A DNA stretch of 64,000 bases from an uncultured Christensenellaceae bacterium (GTDB lineage: Bacteria; Bacillota; Clostridia; Christensenellales; Borkfalkiaceae). Shown one piece after another: positions 9,256 to 17,582 of the stretch. Numbering within the stretch: position 1 is the stretch's first letter; every line of letters starts with the position of its first letter. Where the stretch lies: assembly GCA_910589015.1 (NCBI GenBank), contig CAJUSA010000011.1:25301-89300 (forward strand). Direction: 5' to 3'. The notes below the pieces were generated by a model. The model did not search any database and had not been told where the DNA came from. It saw nothing but the letters and a program-made list of their open reading frames with translations. The position numbers were made by a program, and so were the translations under genes.

Positions 9256-9710
9256 ACAACCACCTCGCGCGGTGCTTTCCCTTCGAGCACGCGCAACTCG
9301 TTTATAATCACTGCCGCCCGCGCTTTTTTCTCAGAATAGTCGTCACGGACGATCCCGAGTTGTTCCTGCCCGATATCTTCCATGACCTTTTCGAGTTCGG
9401 CTTTTAACTCGGCATGCCTCTTTTTGTCGGCGCGCTCTTTGAGCTCTTCCGCCGTATAGGGTATGTAGACCTGAATGTTTTCGTATTCGGCCCATTCTTC
9501 CTTTGCCTCGACAGCGGGCGAAACGAGGTCTTTATAAACCGATATCCCGCCGTTTTCTTCCTCGACGATACGGTCGGCATAAACAGCGTTCCGCCCTTCC
9601 ACCGCGTCATGATGAGCAAGCAAGCGTTTGTCGCTTTTCAAATAGCCGAGGGTGAAATCGAGATCCTGTTCGTTCAATTCCTGTGTTTTTTCTTCGTTAT
9701 AGATTTTCAT
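9252..9710 (-). CDS. Small charged protein after the tail fibre gene
   Basis: A 152-residue charged, Glu/Lys-rich protein. An upstream ATG exists in frame (9740), but the ATG at 9710 is preceded by AAGGAGAAAATT and starts after the stop of the upstream fibre gene (9722), so it is preferred. Position directly after a fibre gene is typical for fibre-assembly chaperones; I see no diagnostic motif. Confidence 0.6.
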   Translation of the reverse strand: MKIYNEEKTQELNEQDLDFTLGYLKSDKRLLAHHDAVEGRNAVYADRIVEEENGGISVYKDLVSPAVEAKEEWAEYENIQVYIPYTAEELKERADKKRHAELKAELEKVMEDIGQEQLGIVRDDYSEKKARAAVIINELRVLEGKAPREVVV

Positions 9711-9721
9711 AATTTTCTCCT

Positions 9722-10624
9722 TTATGCCGTTCTCTTCCACACGGCGACGACCTTATAAGGCTGCATAAGACCTAATTCCGTTTGTCCCTGATAATTTTCA
9801 ATCGATTTAGCAAAATCACCAATGGCTTGATATTTTCCCCACTGCGTGCTAACAGCAATATTGTCGGTTGAACTTGACTGATCACCGATTATGTACCCCT
9901 CATGATTATGGTCCGGAATTTCTTCCTTAATTAGCATGTGACTTTTTTCCCCGCCCGTTGCGCCGAGGGTATACTCAGCTCCCGATCCGACGAGCACGCG
10001 CCCCGTATAATCAGTATCGATTTGCCACGTTCCACCGAACCGCGCAGCGGGCGTTTCCTCGCCGTTATACTGAATGTGGTGGGCGGTTACAGGACGATCC
10101 GCAAGCGAATAGCCCTCGACAATGCACCAGTTCGTGCCGTCGTAGACAAGCGTCATGAGTTCCCCAGCCTTCCAGGTAAGCCCCGTCGTACGGTCTTTGC
10201 ACTTCATTGCCTTGGCGGGCGTACCGTTCACGATCAGAGTGGGCGATGATACCGTGTTCGCCATCGTAAACTTCACCGTGATCCGCGCGCCCGTCACAAG
10301 CGTAAATCCCGTAAGCGCAATCGTCTTTGCCGTCGTACCCGCAGGCGTCGAGCATACGCCGTAATGCGTGATCGCCGCAGATCCGTTGAACGAAACGCCG
10401 TCGATCGCGCGCGCATTCGCAAGCGTATCCGCACTTTGTGCCTTCGTTGCGTTCCCCACCGTCATATCGGGATAGGTGCCGTTCCGCACGACGTCCGCCT
10501 CTTCCGCCGATACCGCGCCGATATTGTCGCGGATCTGCGCTTGCTGCTCGGGGCTAAGACCGCTCGGCACAACAATACTATACCTTATCCCTCCAACTTC
10601 CATTTTTGCAATTACATTTTCCAT
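9722..10624 (-). CDS. Phage tail fibre / tail collar-type protein
   Basis: A 300-residue protein. The N-terminal half carries the fibre-like SADTLANARAIDGVSFNG stretch common to phage tail fibres; the C-terminal third (ARFGGTWQIDTDYTGRVLVG, EIPDHNHEG and the ending PYKVVAVWKRTA) resembles the tail-collar type tip domain that trimerises and contacts the host. It would serve as the receptor-binding part of element A's tail. It follows the baseplate gene with a 2-bp gap. Confidence 0.8.
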   Translation of the reverse strand: MENVIAKMEVGGIRYSIVVPSGLSPEQQAQIRDNIGAVSAEEADVVRNGTYPDMTVGNATKAQSADTLANARAIDGVSFNGSAAITHYGVCSTPAGTTAKTIALTGFTLVTGARITVKFTMANTVSSPTLIVNGTPAKAMKCKDRTTGLTWKAGELMTLVYDGTNWCIVEGYSLADRPVTAHHIQYNGEETPAARFGGTWQIDTDYTGRVLVGSGAEYTLGATGGEKSHMLIKEEIPDHNHEGYIIGDQSSSTDNIAVSTQWGKYQAIGDFAKSIENYQGQTELGLMQPYKVVAVWKRTA

Positions 10625-10626
10625 TT

Positions 10627-11433
10627 TTATAAACTCCTTTTTATGATTAACATATCTCCTTCCACTCTCACGTTCGGATCGAGCGGAGAGAAAATCAACG
10701 TTGCGTCTTTCACCGCAACACCGTACCGAACATAAGAATAGATTTCGTTAAAGTCCACAACCAACGCCCATGCGGGGTTGAGCTCGCCGAGCGCGTCGAA
10801 CGGCGGTTGCGTGTTGTTCTCTTCGAGCGATTTTACGAACGCGCCGTACTGTCCTACGTTCGGAACAAACGTGATTTCGTTTGCGCCGTAAATGTAAGAA
10901 TCATTCCACGCGTAAATACTGCGCGCCGCGTATGATCCGTTATTGAGCTGTTCCTGCAAGGACGAAAGATTGCTTAAAATTGCCTCGTAAATATCCGATG
11001 CAGGTTCATCGGGCAGTATTGCAGGAACGCCGCGCCCGACCGTAAAGCTCGTTGCGGACGACGCCGTTACCACGCCCGCCTGCGCCGCATAAAAAAAGAA
11101 CTGCGCCGTCACAGTTCCGTAATAACTCGTGATATCGCTCGGCAATGCGTACGACCAAACGGCATACGTTCTGCCTGTTTCCTTGTCGATAATCGCCCCG
11201 TCTGCGCTCGCAAGCGCCCCCTGCGCCGTCATGGCGTCTTTGGTCGGCATTCCGTTCCGCATGATCGCGGGCGTCGTCCACACGCCGTTGGGTAACTGAA
11301 ACCGCACCGTTACCGTCATGTTCGACGCAAACGGCGCCACAAGGTAAATCGTGTTCGTGTTCGCGCTTCCCTGATAAACAGGCGACGGCAATGATTTGAT
11401 AACCGTGCCGTCGTTTGATACGAAAAATATCAT
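10627..11433 (-). CDS. Baseplate upper-protein-like structural protein
   Basis: A 268-residue protein starting MIFFVSNDGTVIKSLPSPVY, with beta-sandwich-like composition in the first half (VTVRFQLPNGVWTTPA, a T/S-rich VTASSATSFTVG end) and a helical linker LSNLSSLQEQLNNGS near residue 155. This arrangement is like BppU-type baseplate proteins that connect the tail tip to fibres. The assignment is from layout and position, not from a diagnostic residue. Confidence 0.6.
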   Translation of the reverse strand: MIFFVSNDGTVIKSLPSPVYQGSANTNTIYLVAPFASNMTVTVRFQLPNGVWTTPAIMRNGMPTKDAMTAQGALASADGAIIDKETGRTYAVWSYALPSDITSYYGTVTAQFFFYAAQAGVVTASSATSFTVGRGVPAILPDEPASDIYEAILSNLSSLQEQLNNGSYAARSIYAWNDSYIYGANEITFVPNVGQYGAFVKSLEENNTQPPFDALGELNPAWALVVDFNEIYSYVRYGVAVKDATLIFSPLDPNVRVEGDMLIIKRSL

Positions 11434-11443
11434 GTTCGCCCCC

Positions 11444-11722
11444 TTAATCTGTTGCGGGTTTGATACCCGTCATTTCCACATATTCGGCGTAAAGACTTTC
11501 GCCATGGTTCAGCTCATCGGTGATTTTCTCTTTTGTTGCCACCTCTAACTTGTCGAGAAACGGCAAAAGATCATTATCGCCGCTTTCCGCTGCAAGGTCC
11601 TGCGCGCGGTCGATGAGCGCCAACTGATCGTTATACCCTTCCACCGCCTCCGCCTCTTTCCGCTCGTTTGCCATGAGCAAGCTCGAAAGTTCATAAAGCA
11701 CCCTTGTAAGTTCTTCGTTCAT
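11444..11722 (-). CDS. Small helical phage protein, unknown
   Basis: The 92-residue product is acidic and largely helical, with a heptad-like N-terminal half. It lies between the large tail protein and the baseplate gene in the late operon. I do not recognise it; a structural adaptor or fibre chaperone is possible. Confidence 0.5.
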   Translation of the reverse strand: MNEELTRVLYELSSLLMANERKEAEAVEGYNDQLALIDRAQDLAAESGDNDLLPFLDKLEVATKEKITDELNHGESLYAEYVEMTGIKPATD

Positions 11723-11735
11723 ATTATTACTCCTT

Positions 11736-14366
11736 TTAACGTTTGTCTTTCCAAACTGTTTTATCGAAAATTTCTCTTTTGGCCGTGAAGAATATGGGCG
11801 TAAATTCTTGTCCCGCCGTAAACTCGGTATTTTCGGCGATTAGAACGTCGCCGCCGTTTACTTCCCGCTGCTCGGTAACGTTTCCCTTGTCGTCCTCAAC
11901 CTGTTTTAACTCGCCCAAATATTGGTTTGTAACAATCGCCCACGCTTTTCCGCTTGCAGGGAACGCGCCCGCTGTGATTTTGAATTGCAACCCCGTAATC
12001 TCGATTTCGATATCCGCGCTCGGCAAGGTCGACAACGTAACGTTTGCACTGCCTTCCACATGGTCGATAAACTTATCCAGCTTATCGGGGAACACATATA
12101 ATTTCGCCTTCAACGACGGATCGCTACCGCGTACCGCAGGACAGTATGACGCCAATGCCGAACCGATGATCATATCTTTTCGATTGGTTACGAAATCGAC
12201 CTGCACATTGACTTGCAACGCTTCGCGGTTATCTTTACGCAGAATATAGGGTTCCTGCCCGATCGTTGAAAAGAACTGACTGTCCCGATTGGTCGGAATG
12301 CTACCGCTGTAAGATGGCAAGTGCATGGCATCGTCGCCGCTTTGCGAAATGCTTTTCGCCAAGAAGAAATCATAATAATAAATTCTTCCGTAGGCGTCGG
12401 TATAGTTAAAGGTGTTTTGGAAATAACCCGTAATAGTCCCGCCTTCGTTGTCTTTGACAGATGCGTAATTTACCGTATCGCTTGCGGAATAGTTATCCTC
12501 ATATTTCCACGAAAAGGACAAAGAATTTCCAAACGCCGAAGAAATTACGGGCAAAACAACTTTGGAATTGTCGTTACCCTTATAACTCGAACCCCATGCC
12601 ACAACGCAAGAGATCGGCGTATATGTGTTTTCCTGCATGAACGTATCTGCAACGTGCTGCATGAGCGCGTCCCCGATTCTCGTATCGCTATCAGGCGTTT
12701 CCGCGTCCCCGATCACGATATACTCGCGGTAAAGAACGTTTCGCTCTAACGCATGCGTTTCGGATATTTCCGAAAAACGCTTGACGGACGATACCCCGAT
12801 AAACTGCGAAATGCGGTTAAATGACTTTGTAAGCGCGATCGTACATTTGATATACGTGGGCAGCCACTCGATTGCCACTGCCGAAATCATATAATCCTCG
12901 TCGAACATGTCGCCCGCTTTCGGGATCGAATAAATGCTATACAGCATATACGAAATCGTTTTGTCGATATTGCCGAGCCGCGCCACCGCGCCTTTCAGGT
13001 TCTCGCCGTAGGAGCGCGTTTCCACAAGGTTCGTCTGCTGATTGTAAAACAATGCCGCCGCCTTGCGCACGTCTTTGTAATAGGCTTTCGTCTGCGATAC
13101 TCTTGTGTTATAAATCGGCGTATAGGTCACACGGAACTGCATTTCGGGGTATTTCTTTTCGTCAATCGAGAATTTCGGATTTCCCGTCGCGGCTTTTAAG
13201 ATTGCCACGATACTGTAATCCCCGAACGCCGTGCTCACTTCCGCCGCCCGTTGACGCTTAAAGTTTAAGCCATCTATATTTCTTTCACCCTGCGTATAGC
13301 GCAAAGCATAAAGCTTCGACTTCGGATACCCCTTTTCATACGAAGAAAGCAGCGAATATTCCGACGATTCAAAAAGATACGGCGTAATGTCCACTGCGGT
13401 GCCGTTGTCGTTATATTCTACTTTATCGATCGAGTAAATGGGATACTGCGTAGCGATGATCATATTCTGATCGGTAACGCGAACGTATGAATTTTCCGTC
13501 CGTACCGTCTTATAACCGCCTTGAAACGGTTCAGAAATAACGCCGCTGTATTTATCGAGCGTGTTTATAAGGTTCTCCGCGCTGCTATCGAGCGCCGAGC
13601 AAAAGCTCTCTAAGGCGTGTTGCGTTACGATTTGATAAGGCTTGTGCCGCGAAATGGTACTCATGCGCCCGCTGCCGTACATATCATAACGGACTTCAAA
13701 ATACCAACCTTCCGCGTCCTTCTTGGGAATAAGGCGCGGTTCGCCGTGGATCACCTTTCCGACCTCTTGCAGACATTCGCGCAAATGCTCTTTGGTGAAC
13801 GAGAGCTGCGGGCAAAGGATTTTATCGAACTGATATGCCTGTCCGACTTCTTCGCCGTCCTTCTTGTTGTCGGGCGTAATGATCGTGCCGTCCGAACGCA
13901 TACCGTTCAGCCGAAAACGCGGCTTTTCGCCTTTGCGGATCGGCTCGGCAAGATCTAACAAACGGTTGATAACGTCCGTTATCGTCCATTTTTTAAGAGG
14001 TAGGGTGTTTTCAATCGCTTGAAATGTGTACGTGTAGGTAAATCTCTCAACAATAGTCCCACCGCCTATTATAGAAGTAGCCGCAATAGCACCCTTGTAT
14101 GTAATAATATAAGTACCCGAATACAAAAGTTTGAACGACTCACTTCCGTTTACAGTGGTAGAAATAGTAATATCCTCATCAATAGGAGTATGTATTACAA
14201 TTTGAAAATCAGGAGGTGAAAGTCCAAAACTGTATGTATATTCTGTAGTGGTAGTATCGTCTTTTTTTATGATTGTATCTTGTATGGAAGGGATGAATAT
14301 TGTTTCATTAACCGAACTTGGACTCTTAAAAGGCTTTTTTACCTCTTTAACATTATTTTTTGCCAT
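11736..14366 (-). CDS. Large tail/baseplate protein, apparently the C-terminal part of a split gene
   Basis: The 876-residue product contains KKWTITDVINRLLDLAEP near residue 132, a segment I associate with tail-tip or baseplate proteins of Clostridial phages. The start at 14366 has AAGGAG five bases upstream; an earlier in-frame ATG lacks a site. The first 110 residues are encoded by markedly AT-rich DNA (about 14040-14366) unlike the rest. The gene just upstream (14448-14735) holds what looks like the proper N-terminus of such a protein, so an ancestral single gene may have been split here. Confidence 0.7.
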   Translation of the reverse strand: MAKNNVKEVKKPFKSPSSVNETIFIPSIQDTIIKKDDTTTTEYTYSFGLSPPDFQIVIHTPIDEDITISTTVNGSESFKLLYSGTYIITYKGAIAATSIIGGGTIVERFTYTYTFQAIENTLPLKKWTITDVINRLLDLAEPIRKGEKPRFRLNGMRSDGTIITPDNKKDGEEVGQAYQFDKILCPQLSFTKEHLRECLQEVGKVIHGEPRLIPKKDAEGWYFEVRYDMYGSGRMSTISRHKPYQIVTQHALESFCSALDSSAENLINTLDKYSGVISEPFQGGYKTVRTENSYVRVTDQNMIIATQYPIYSIDKVEYNDNGTAVDITPYLFESSEYSLLSSYEKGYPKSKLYALRYTQGERNIDGLNFKRQRAAEVSTAFGDYSIVAILKAATGNPKFSIDEKKYPEMQFRVTYTPIYNTRVSQTKAYYKDVRKAAALFYNQQTNLVETRSYGENLKGAVARLGNIDKTISYMLYSIYSIPKAGDMFDEDYMISAVAIEWLPTYIKCTIALTKSFNRISQFIGVSSVKRFSEISETHALERNVLYREYIVIGDAETPDSDTRIGDALMQHVADTFMQENTYTPISCVVAWGSSYKGNDNSKVVLPVISSAFGNSLSFSWKYEDNYSASDTVNYASVKDNEGGTITGYFQNTFNYTDAYGRIYYYDFFLAKSISQSGDDAMHLPSYSGSIPTNRDSQFFSTIGQEPYILRKDNREALQVNVQVDFVTNRKDMIIGSALASYCPAVRGSDPSLKAKLYVFPDKLDKFIDHVEGSANVTLSTLPSADIEIEITGLQFKITAGAFPASGKAWAIVTNQYLGELKQVEDDKGNVTEQREVNGGDVLIAENTEFTAGQEFTPIFFTAKREIFDKTVWKDKR

Positions 14367-14380
14367 TCTTTCTCCTTTTC

Positions 14381-14408
14381 TTGACAAATTTATTTTATGT
14401 GCTATTAT
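14381..14408 (+). promoter_or_regulatory. Promoter for the small plus-strand ORF
   Basis: TTGACA and TATTAT are separated by 16 bp on the plus strand, opposite to all neighbouring genes. The ATG of the small ORF is only 6 bases after the -10 box, which would make the transcript leaderless. Confidence 0.6.
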
Positions 14409-14414
14409 AGCTTT

Positions 14415-14621
14415 ATGAAAAAAAATATTATTATTGAAACTTTCGTATTATTTGCTTCCCTGGTACTTCTTCTTATGTGCATTATGTTTTTTTATAGAAG
14501 TATATATGCATACCTTATGGCAAAGAAATACGACAACGATAGTTTGAATTATTTTACTCAACACAATCTCAACCGAAGTCAGCGGCTCGAAATGCGCCTT
14601 CTTGATACGCCGCAACGATAA
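14415..14621 (+). CDS. Small single-helix membrane protein inserted in the tail operon
   Basis: A 68-residue product, MKKNIIIETFVLFASLVLLL then a short loop and a polar tail; one transmembrane helix near residues 9-30. It runs against the late operon, has its own promoter and lies in AT-rich DNA that separates the two parts of the tail gene. Its 3' end overlaps the minus-strand tail fragment. The set-up is that of a phage moron (a gene expressed from the prophage, for example superinfection exclusion), but no homolog is recognised. Confidence 0.45.
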   Translation: MKKNIIIETFVLFASLVLLLMCIMFFYRSIYAYLMAKKYDNDSLNYFTQHNLNRSQRLEMRLLDTPQR

Positions 14622-14735
14622 GTACAACTCGTCAAGGCGTTCGTCGAGAAAGTCGCCCCACTTCAACGGCATAACAGCATTCGCCGTTCTGTTGATTCCG
14701 TCGATATAAACGGTAAAAGAATTTTTGTAAGACAT
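14448..14735 (-). pseudogene. N-terminal fragment of a phage tail protein
   Basis: The first 60 residues (MSYKNSFTVYIDG, then MPLKWGDFLDERLDELYLS and FEPLTSVEIVLSK) look like a normal tail-tip protein N-terminus. After about position 14560 the frame enters AT-rich DNA and reads unrelated sequence to a stop at 14448. A ribosome binding site (GTGAGGT) precedes the ATG at 14735. The natural continuation probably corresponds to the downstream 876-residue protein, so this gene is broken or has been re-cut. Confidence 0.6.
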
Positions 14736-14742
14736 ATATACC

Positions 14743-15234
14743 TCACTGATCGCGGCTGCGACGCCCTGCCGTTCCCGCACGAATGTTCATCATGCCGATT
14801 GAAACGTTTTCGAGATTTTTTTCTTTTGCCAAAGTGGCTGCGCGGAAACTGTAAGAAATCGCCATATGAACTCCCGAAACGACCAATCCCGCGATCGCAC
14901 CCGGCAATCCACCTGCTAATGCGCCCAAAACGACTGTTTGACCCGCATTCCATATCTGTTTACCCACGTTATATCCTGCTTGCAGGCGCTGTTCGTATTC
15001 CGATGCGCCCGTGGAAAGCTCCACCATGCTCAAATTGCCGCTTATGATCTGCTCTGCCGTGGCTTTGATCGCGGCATAAGAAACGATCTTTTTCGCCGCC
15101 GACTGAATGCCCTTTGCCGTCGCGTCGCCGCCCGTGCTTGCGCTTTCGGATTTATTTTCCGCGCCGCCTGCCATGGCGGAGCTTTCGCCCGCCTCATCTA
15201 AATGAATGTATAAATGAAAATCATTTCCCGCCAT
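14743..15234 (-). CDS. Gly/Ala-rich phage structural protein
   Basis: A 163-residue protein with a Ser/Gly-rich N-terminal part, then helices and a hydrophobic Gly-rich segment (VVLGALAGGLPGAIAGLVVS, residues 105-124). Its place between the presumed tail tube and tail tip is that of a tape measure protein, but it is far too short for a long-tail phage. It might be a minimal tape measure or a membrane-contact protein of the tail tip. The start overlaps the stop of the upstream gene. Confidence 0.5.
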   Translation of the reverse strand: MAGNDFHLYIHLDEAGESSAMAGGAENKSESASTGGDATAKGIQSAAKKIVSYAAIKATAEQIISGNLSMVELSTGASEYEQRLQAGYNVGKQIWNAGQTVVLGALAGGLPGAIAGLVVSGVHMAISYSFRAATLAKEKNLENVSIGMMNIRAGTAGRRSRDQ

Positions 15235-16370
15235 TATAACACCTCGAACGGAACGGTCGACGTCACCTCGACCTTTTTATCCGTTACCAAATACACATAA
15301 TACGCGTCGGTTTCTTCTTCGTACACGAAATCGTCGGGCGTAAGCTCTGCCGTGATGCTGCCGTTCCCCTCCGCAGCTATGCCGCCGAGATAGTAATCAC
15401 AGTTTTCGGCAAGAACGAACTCAACCGTTTCCGCCGTCGATACGGAAAAACGAAATCTTCCGACTTGGAAAAAAGAAGGAAAATTCAGCGTTTGCACGTT
15501 CTCGACGACCTCGCACAGCGCAATATTAGCGCCCGATACAGTCACGCCCTGCGCGTTCGCAATCGTGTTGTCAATCGTCATCAGATACAGGCGTTTGGAC
15601 GCGTCCTTGCCGTACTGTAATGCCGCGAAGTGCGCCGTGTTGGGCAATCCGTCCATGAGGAAAGAAAGCGTTTCCTCGGTCGTATGATCGGCGTTTAACG
15701 GATATTGCAGATCGATCGAAAAAGCGCTCGAAGAGGAAACGGTTTTGGAAACCTCTTTGCCCGCATAGACGTCGCGCGCCGATTCGGTTGAGCGTCCGAC
15801 GCGCAAAACCTGATACGGTACCGGAACGCCGTCCAACGTAAGCGAAACGTCGCGCGAGATAATTCCCCCTTTCACGAAATAGACGGTGATCGAAACGCTT
15901 GCCGTGACATGCTTGCCGATGCCCGGTTGCAAATCAACCGTTCCCGTTAAACTCGTCCCCGCTTGGAACGAGAGAGAATATTCGTCGTCACCGTCCATAA
16001 GCGTAAAGGCCTGCGCCTCTTGGAAATAGCTGTTTATCACTTCCGCGATTTCGTTCACAAACGGGTACTGCCCATTCACGACTTCTTGCAATTCTTCGGA
16101 AGTTTGGGTCGCCGTCGTGCGCGGACGCTTGACGGGAATGGAAAATTCCAACGTCAAACCGTTTGCGCCCATGACGAGCAGGTTTGCGTCGTTCGACGAG
16201 GACGACGTAAGTAAATTGCCCGTAATAAAATGCGTTACGGTGTTGCCGTCGCGGATCGGCTCGTCCACGTGTCCCGCGCTTGCCCAAATATGGAATTTTA
16301 TGTACGGATTATTATAAAGCCCGTTCAATCCGTTTTCAAAAAAAGCCGCAAGCTGTTCCAATGTGATCAT
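15234..16370 (-). CDS. Phage tail structural protein, probably tail tube or terminator
   Basis: A 378-residue protein, beta-rich in composition, placed between the head-tail connectors and the tail-tip genes. Its N-terminus MITLEQLAAFFENGLNGLYN overlaps the stop of the upstream gp10-like gene by 4 bp. I cannot match it to a named family with certainty; tail tube or sheath-like function is inferred from order only. Confidence 0.55.
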   Translation of the reverse strand: MITLEQLAAFFENGLNGLYNNPYIKFHIWASAGHVDEPIRDGNTVTHFITGNLLTSSSSNDANLLVMGANGLTLEFSIPVKRPRTTATQTSEELQEVVNGQYPFVNEIAEVINSYFQEAQAFTLMDGDDEYSLSFQAGTSLTGTVDLQPGIGKHVTASVSITVYFVKGGIISRDVSLTLDGVPVPYQVLRVGRSTESARDVYAGKEVSKTVSSSSAFSIDLQYPLNADHTTEETLSFLMDGLPNTAHFAALQYGKDASKRLYLMTIDNTIANAQGVTVSGANIALCEVVENVQTLNFPSFFQVGRFRFSVSTAETVEFVLAENCDYYLGGIAAEGNGSITAELTPDDFVYEEETDAYYVYLVTDKKVEVTSTVPFEVL

Positions 16371-16687
16371 TTTAATTCACCTCTTAATTTTTGCGCAAGT
16401 CTGCGCGAGAACTCGGCGCAGAACCGTTCCCACCAACCCTCGTTCGGGTTTTTCTTTCCGTTCCAATGCGGCGAAACCCACGGTTCGTTCGTGTATACGG
16501 CATACGGGGCGACTTCCTCGTCGATATAAACGACAAAGGTGTCGCCTTCGATCTTGTATTGCAAGGCGTTAAACGCCAAATTTCCCGTCGACGTTTTGCC
16601 GCGCGTTCGAGGATTGGGAACGTAAACCGTCTTTTGCATTTCCCGAAACGTGGCAATGCAGGCGTTGATGATCTTTTTTCTTGTCAT
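16367..16687 (-). CDS. Head-tail joining protein (HK97 gp10-like)
   Basis: A 106-residue protein with a predicted alpha/beta layout: YVPNPRTRGKTSTGNLA, then VVYIDEEVAPYAVYTNE and a C-terminal helix RRLAQKLRGEL. This pattern (an edge region with 'PYA.YVE-like' text) is common in gp10-like tail-completion proteins. The ATG at 16687 overlaps the upstream stop as ATGA; an earlier in-frame ATG at 16699 is inside that gene and less likely. Confidence 0.6.
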   Translation of the reverse strand: MTRKKIINACIATFREMQKTVYVPNPRTRGKTSTGNLAFNALQYKIEGDTFVVYIDEEVAPYAVYTNEPWVSPHWNGKKNPNEGWWERFCAEFSRRLAQKLRGELK

Positions 16688-17070
16688 TGCACGCCCCACA
16701 CATTGCTTTGTTCGACCATGCGAATAACGTACTCAACCGAGGGCGGAACGGGGAATATTCGCAGCGCCTGTTTTGACGCGGCGGAAAAATGCTCTTGACA
16801 CTGAATGATCTGAAAGGTTTTTCCGCTCGCTAAAACGACGTAAGAGCCTTTGCGGAACGGCATCTGATCGCGGGTGCGAATTGCCACTTCGCCGTCTTGT
16901 TTTCCCTCGATGATGTTTCCGAAAAGCCTGCGGAAGGTATGGGAAAGCGGATCGACGTAATCAAAGGTAAATTCCTGCCCACCGTCCTCTGGTCCGTCAA
17001 CCGTGTTCTCATAATACTTTGCCGCAGCAGGAAACTTTGGCTTTGGGTTTGCTAAATCAAGCCAATCCAT
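16684..17070 (-). CDS. Head closure / stopper-type connector protein
   Basis: A 128-residue protein; the central part (FRKGSYVVLASGKTFQIIQC) reads as the small beta barrel of phage head-closure proteins that bind under the adaptor. Order in the operon (capsid, adaptor, this gene, gp10-like) supports that role. No catalytic function expected. Confidence 0.55.
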   Translation of the reverse strand: MDWLDLANPKPKFPAAAKYYENTVDGPEDGGQEFTFDYVDPLSHTFRRLFGNIIEGKQDGEVAIRTRDQMPFRKGSYVVLASGKTFQIIQCQEHFSAASKQALRIFPVPPSVEYVIRMVEQSNVWGVQ

Positions 17071-17071
17071 G

Positions 17072-17518
17072 TTACACCCCCGTATAGCAGATTCCGCTGT
17101 TCAGAAGTATACGCTTTGTCATCTCGTTGATTTCTTTCCCCCTTTCGTTCCCGTCCAGCGAAAGAAAAATATCGCCGTTAGCAAGGAAATAATCGGCTTG
17201 ATATTCCATAGCCCGTTGAATAACCGTCCGCAATTTGGCATTCGTGGCAATCATAAAATCCTGCCTGTCATTGTGTATGGAATAGCGGTGAAGATACTCG
17301 TATATTTCATCGCTTATAGTGCGGCATAGCTTGTTGATTACGATTTCGGGATTGACCGTTTTATTATCCGAAAGCCGAGCTCGGATGTCGATTGCGCAAC
17401 GTTCTACTATCGCGTTTTCCGTCAATACATAATGCCTTGTGGATTCGTCGAAGATCATGTAATCGTCGTTGTAGGGTTCTATGCACCCGCAGGGCGCGCA
17501 GTTTTGCCAATAATGCAT
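17072..17518 (-). CDS. Head-tail adaptor-type protein
   Basis: The first gene after the major capsid gene, 148 residues, mostly helical after residue 35. The N-terminal part has an unusual Cys cluster (CAPCGC). Position after the capsid gene is standard for the gp6-like adaptor that binds the portal. The ATG has AAAGGAG upstream. Confidence 0.5.
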   Translation of the reverse strand: MHYWQNCAPCGCIEPYNDDYMIFDESTRHYVLTENAIVERCAIDIRARLSDNKTVNPEIVINKLCRTISDEIYEYLHRYSIHNDRQDFMIATNAKLRTVIQRAMEYQADYFLANGDIFLSLDGNERGKEINEMTKRILLNSGICYTGV

Positions 17519-17542
17519 TTTTAACTCCTTTCATAAATTTAT

Positions 17543-17577
17543 GGAAAGGGGCTTGGTAAGCCCAAACCCCTCAGAAA
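17543..17577 (-). terminator. Hairpin between capsid and connector genes
   Basis: Minus-strand reading gives GGGCTT-ACC-AAGCCC inside a larger GGGG/CCCC pairing just after the capsid stop. It lacks a long U run, so it may attenuate rather than end transcription, giving more capsid than connector protein. Confidence 0.4.
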
Positions 17578-17582
17578 GCTGT

